A stretch of DNA of 64,000 nt from Alphaproteobacteria bacterium (GTDB lineage Bacteria > Pseudomonadota > Alphaproteobacteria > UBA8366 > GCA-2717185), in the NCBI GenBank assembly GCA_021774435.1, contig JAJFJB010000106.1:1-64000 (forward strand). The letters are read 5' to 3'. A model generated the notes under the pieces. The model saw nothing but the letters and a program-made list of their open reading frames with translations, made no database searches and had not been told where the DNA came from. Below are positions 62,911 to 64,000 of this stretch, in pieces. Position numbers and translations under genes: made by a program. How positions within the stretch are numbered: the first letter of the stretch is position 1; each line of letters begins with the position of its first letter.

Positions 62911-64000
62911 ATGTGTAAAGTACGAAACATTCTGTTCATCATGACGGATCAGCTTCGAGCCGATTATTTGTCCTGCGCCGGGCATCCTAGTCTCGATACG
63001 CCTCATATCGACGGGTTGGCTGCGCGCGGCGTCCGCTTTACCCGCGCCTATACGCAGTCGCCGATCTGCGGCCCCTCGCGAATGTCCTTCTATACAGGGC
63101 GGTATATGTTCAGCCATGGTTCGAACTGGAACAACGTGCCTCTGAAGCTCGGTGAGCTGACAATGGGAGACTATTTGCGGCCCCTGGGACTGCGAACCGT
63201 GCTCATTGGAAAAACCCACTTTATGGCCGATGTCGAGGAGATGAAGCGACTTGGCCTCGACCAGGCCTCACCCGATGGCATCCTGATGGGAGAGTGCGGG
63301 TTTGAACCGTACGAGCGCGATGACGGCTTGCATACGCAGGTCGGCTACGATCCGAACCTTAGTTACAATGTCTGGCTGCGGGAACGCGGGTACGAGAGCG
63401 ACAATCCCTGGCACGATTTTGCCAATTCTGCGGAGGGTCCGGACGGGGAAATCCTGTCTGGCTGGCATATGAGGAATTGTCATCTGCCGACGCGGGTCCG
63501 CGAGGAACACTCGGAAACAGCCTATATGACCGATCGTGCACTCGCCTTCATGGAAGAAGCTGGCGATAAGCCCTGGTGCGCGCATCTGAGCTATATCAAG
63601 CCGCATTGGCCCTATATGGCGCCGGCTCCTTATCACGCGATGTACGGATCAAACCATATTCTGCCGGCGGTACGGACCGAGGCGGAACGCGACGCGCCCC
63701 ATCCGGTTGTTGCTGCGTTCATGCGGCATGAGGAAAGCGAGAACTTCCAGCGTGAGGAAGTGCGGCAAAACGTGATTCCGGCATACATGGGGTTGGTGAA
63801 GCAGATCGACGATCATCTCGGGCGGCTTTTTGCGGCGATGGAAGATCAAGGCCGCATGGACGATACGATGATCGTCTTCACCAGTGATCATGGCGATTAT
63901 CTCGGCGATCATTGGCTGGGCGAGAAGGAACTTTTTCACGACGCGTCAACGCGCATTCCGATGATCGTTTACGATCCGGACGGCGCGGCGAATGCCACGC
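62911..64000 (+). CDS. Sulfatase / phosphonate monoester hydrolase-family protein, 5' part
   Basis: An open frame from ATG 62911 to the window end (363 complete codons, no stop). NILFIMTDQLRADYL is the metal-binding N-terminus and C53 in ICGPSR matches the CxPxR motif whose Cys becomes formylglycine. Near residue 320, FTSDHGDYLGDHWLGEKEL carries the second metal site. Members hydrolyse sulfate esters, sulfamates or phosphonate/phosphate monoesters; the WNNVPL and GKTHF layout leaves both options open. The 170 bases upstream hold the divergent promoters shared with the DUF1847 gene. Confidence 0.92.
   Translation, partial: MCKVRNILFIMTDQLRADYLSCAGHPSLDTPHIDGLAARGVRFTRAYTQSPICGPSRMSFYTGRYMFSHGSNWNNVPLKLGELTMGDYLRPLGLRTVLIGKTHFMADVEEMKRLGLDQASPDGILMGECGFEPYERDDGLHTQVGYDPNLSYNVWLRERGYESDNPWHDFANSAEGPDGEILSGWHMRNCHLPTRVREEHSETAYMTDRALAFMEEAGDKPWCAHLSYIKPHWPYMAPAPYHAMYGSNHILPAVRTEAERDAPHPVVAAFMRHEESENFQREEVRQNVIPAYMGLVKQIDDHLGRLFAAMEDQGRMDDTMIVFTSDHGDYLGDHWLGEKELFHDASTRIPMIVYDPDGAANAT

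Overview
The window reads as chromosomal DNA of a free-living, metabolically versatile proteobacterium, most likely an alphaproteobacterium of the Rhodospirillales/Rhizobiales type. This is inferred from the gene content: many family III CoA-transferases, luciferase-like flavin monooxygenases, glutathione S-transferases, a tripartite tricarboxylate (Tct) transporter, CheB-CheR hybrid kinases, and moderately high GC with AT-richer patches. I saw no rRNA, tRNA, CRISPR array, prophage or intact insertion sequence. No taxonomic marker is present, so the placement is provisional.

Layout. 1-4481: a dicarboxylate module (partial fumarate reductase-type flavoprotein, class I fumarase/tartrate dehydratase alpha and beta, odd CoA-transferase). 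4482-6271: a near-perfect 62-bp palindrome over the start of a linalool dehydratase/isomerase-like gene, then a TetR regulator. 6237-13106: EthD-like protein, three luciferase-like (LLM) oxidoreductases, a receiver protein, a TauE-type permease and an acyl-CoA-dehydrogenase-like flavoprotein. 13292-17955: GST, SDR, D-2-hydroxyacid dehydrogenase and a three-PAS histidine kinase. 17970-23160: a leftward operon of biotin-sulfoxide-reductase-type molybdoenzyme, O-methyltransferase, amidohydrolase and formamidase/acetamidase. 23358-32893: two small paralogous proteins, aminotransferases, GST, aromatic hydroxylase, a fourth LLM protein with divergent IclR regulator, an IlvD/Edd dehydratase and a TylF-like methyltransferase. 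33130-39569: Rieske oxygenase, SDR, HSL-family esterase, an AhpD-like gene interrupted by an in-frame TGA, aldehyde dehydrogenase and isochorismatase-type hydrolase. 39673-49047: aldo/keto reductase, FAH-type hydrolase, flavoprotein, racemase/isomerase-like protein, a nitroreductase operon and a fused double CoA-transferase. 49134-53340: tctC-tctB-tctA with divergent LysR. 53369-64000: TauD-type dioxygenase, small exported protein, NicX-like metalloenzyme, a 1479-residue CheB-CheR-PAS-kinase-receiver protein, ferredoxin-reductase-like protein, DUF1847 protein and a partial sulfatase.

Together the genes look like a catabolic region: uptake of carboxylates (Tct), ring or side-chain oxidation (Rieske, TauD, LLM, salicylate-hydroxylase-like, molybdoenzyme), ring-cleavage-product hydrolysis (FAH, isochorismatase-type, NicX-like), and CoA activation and oxidation of acids, with local TetR, IclR and LysR regulators. 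No single substrate can be assigned from sequence alone.

The most notable observation is at 36286-37407. An AhpD-family reading frame runs straight through a TGA located exactly where the second cysteine of the family's CxxCxxxH redox motif belongs, giving CxxUxxxH. A hairpin follows the TGA immediately. This is best explained as a selenocysteine-containing AhpD-like protein. Second is the long palindrome that embeds the ribosome-binding site of the linalool dehydratase/isomerase-like gene.
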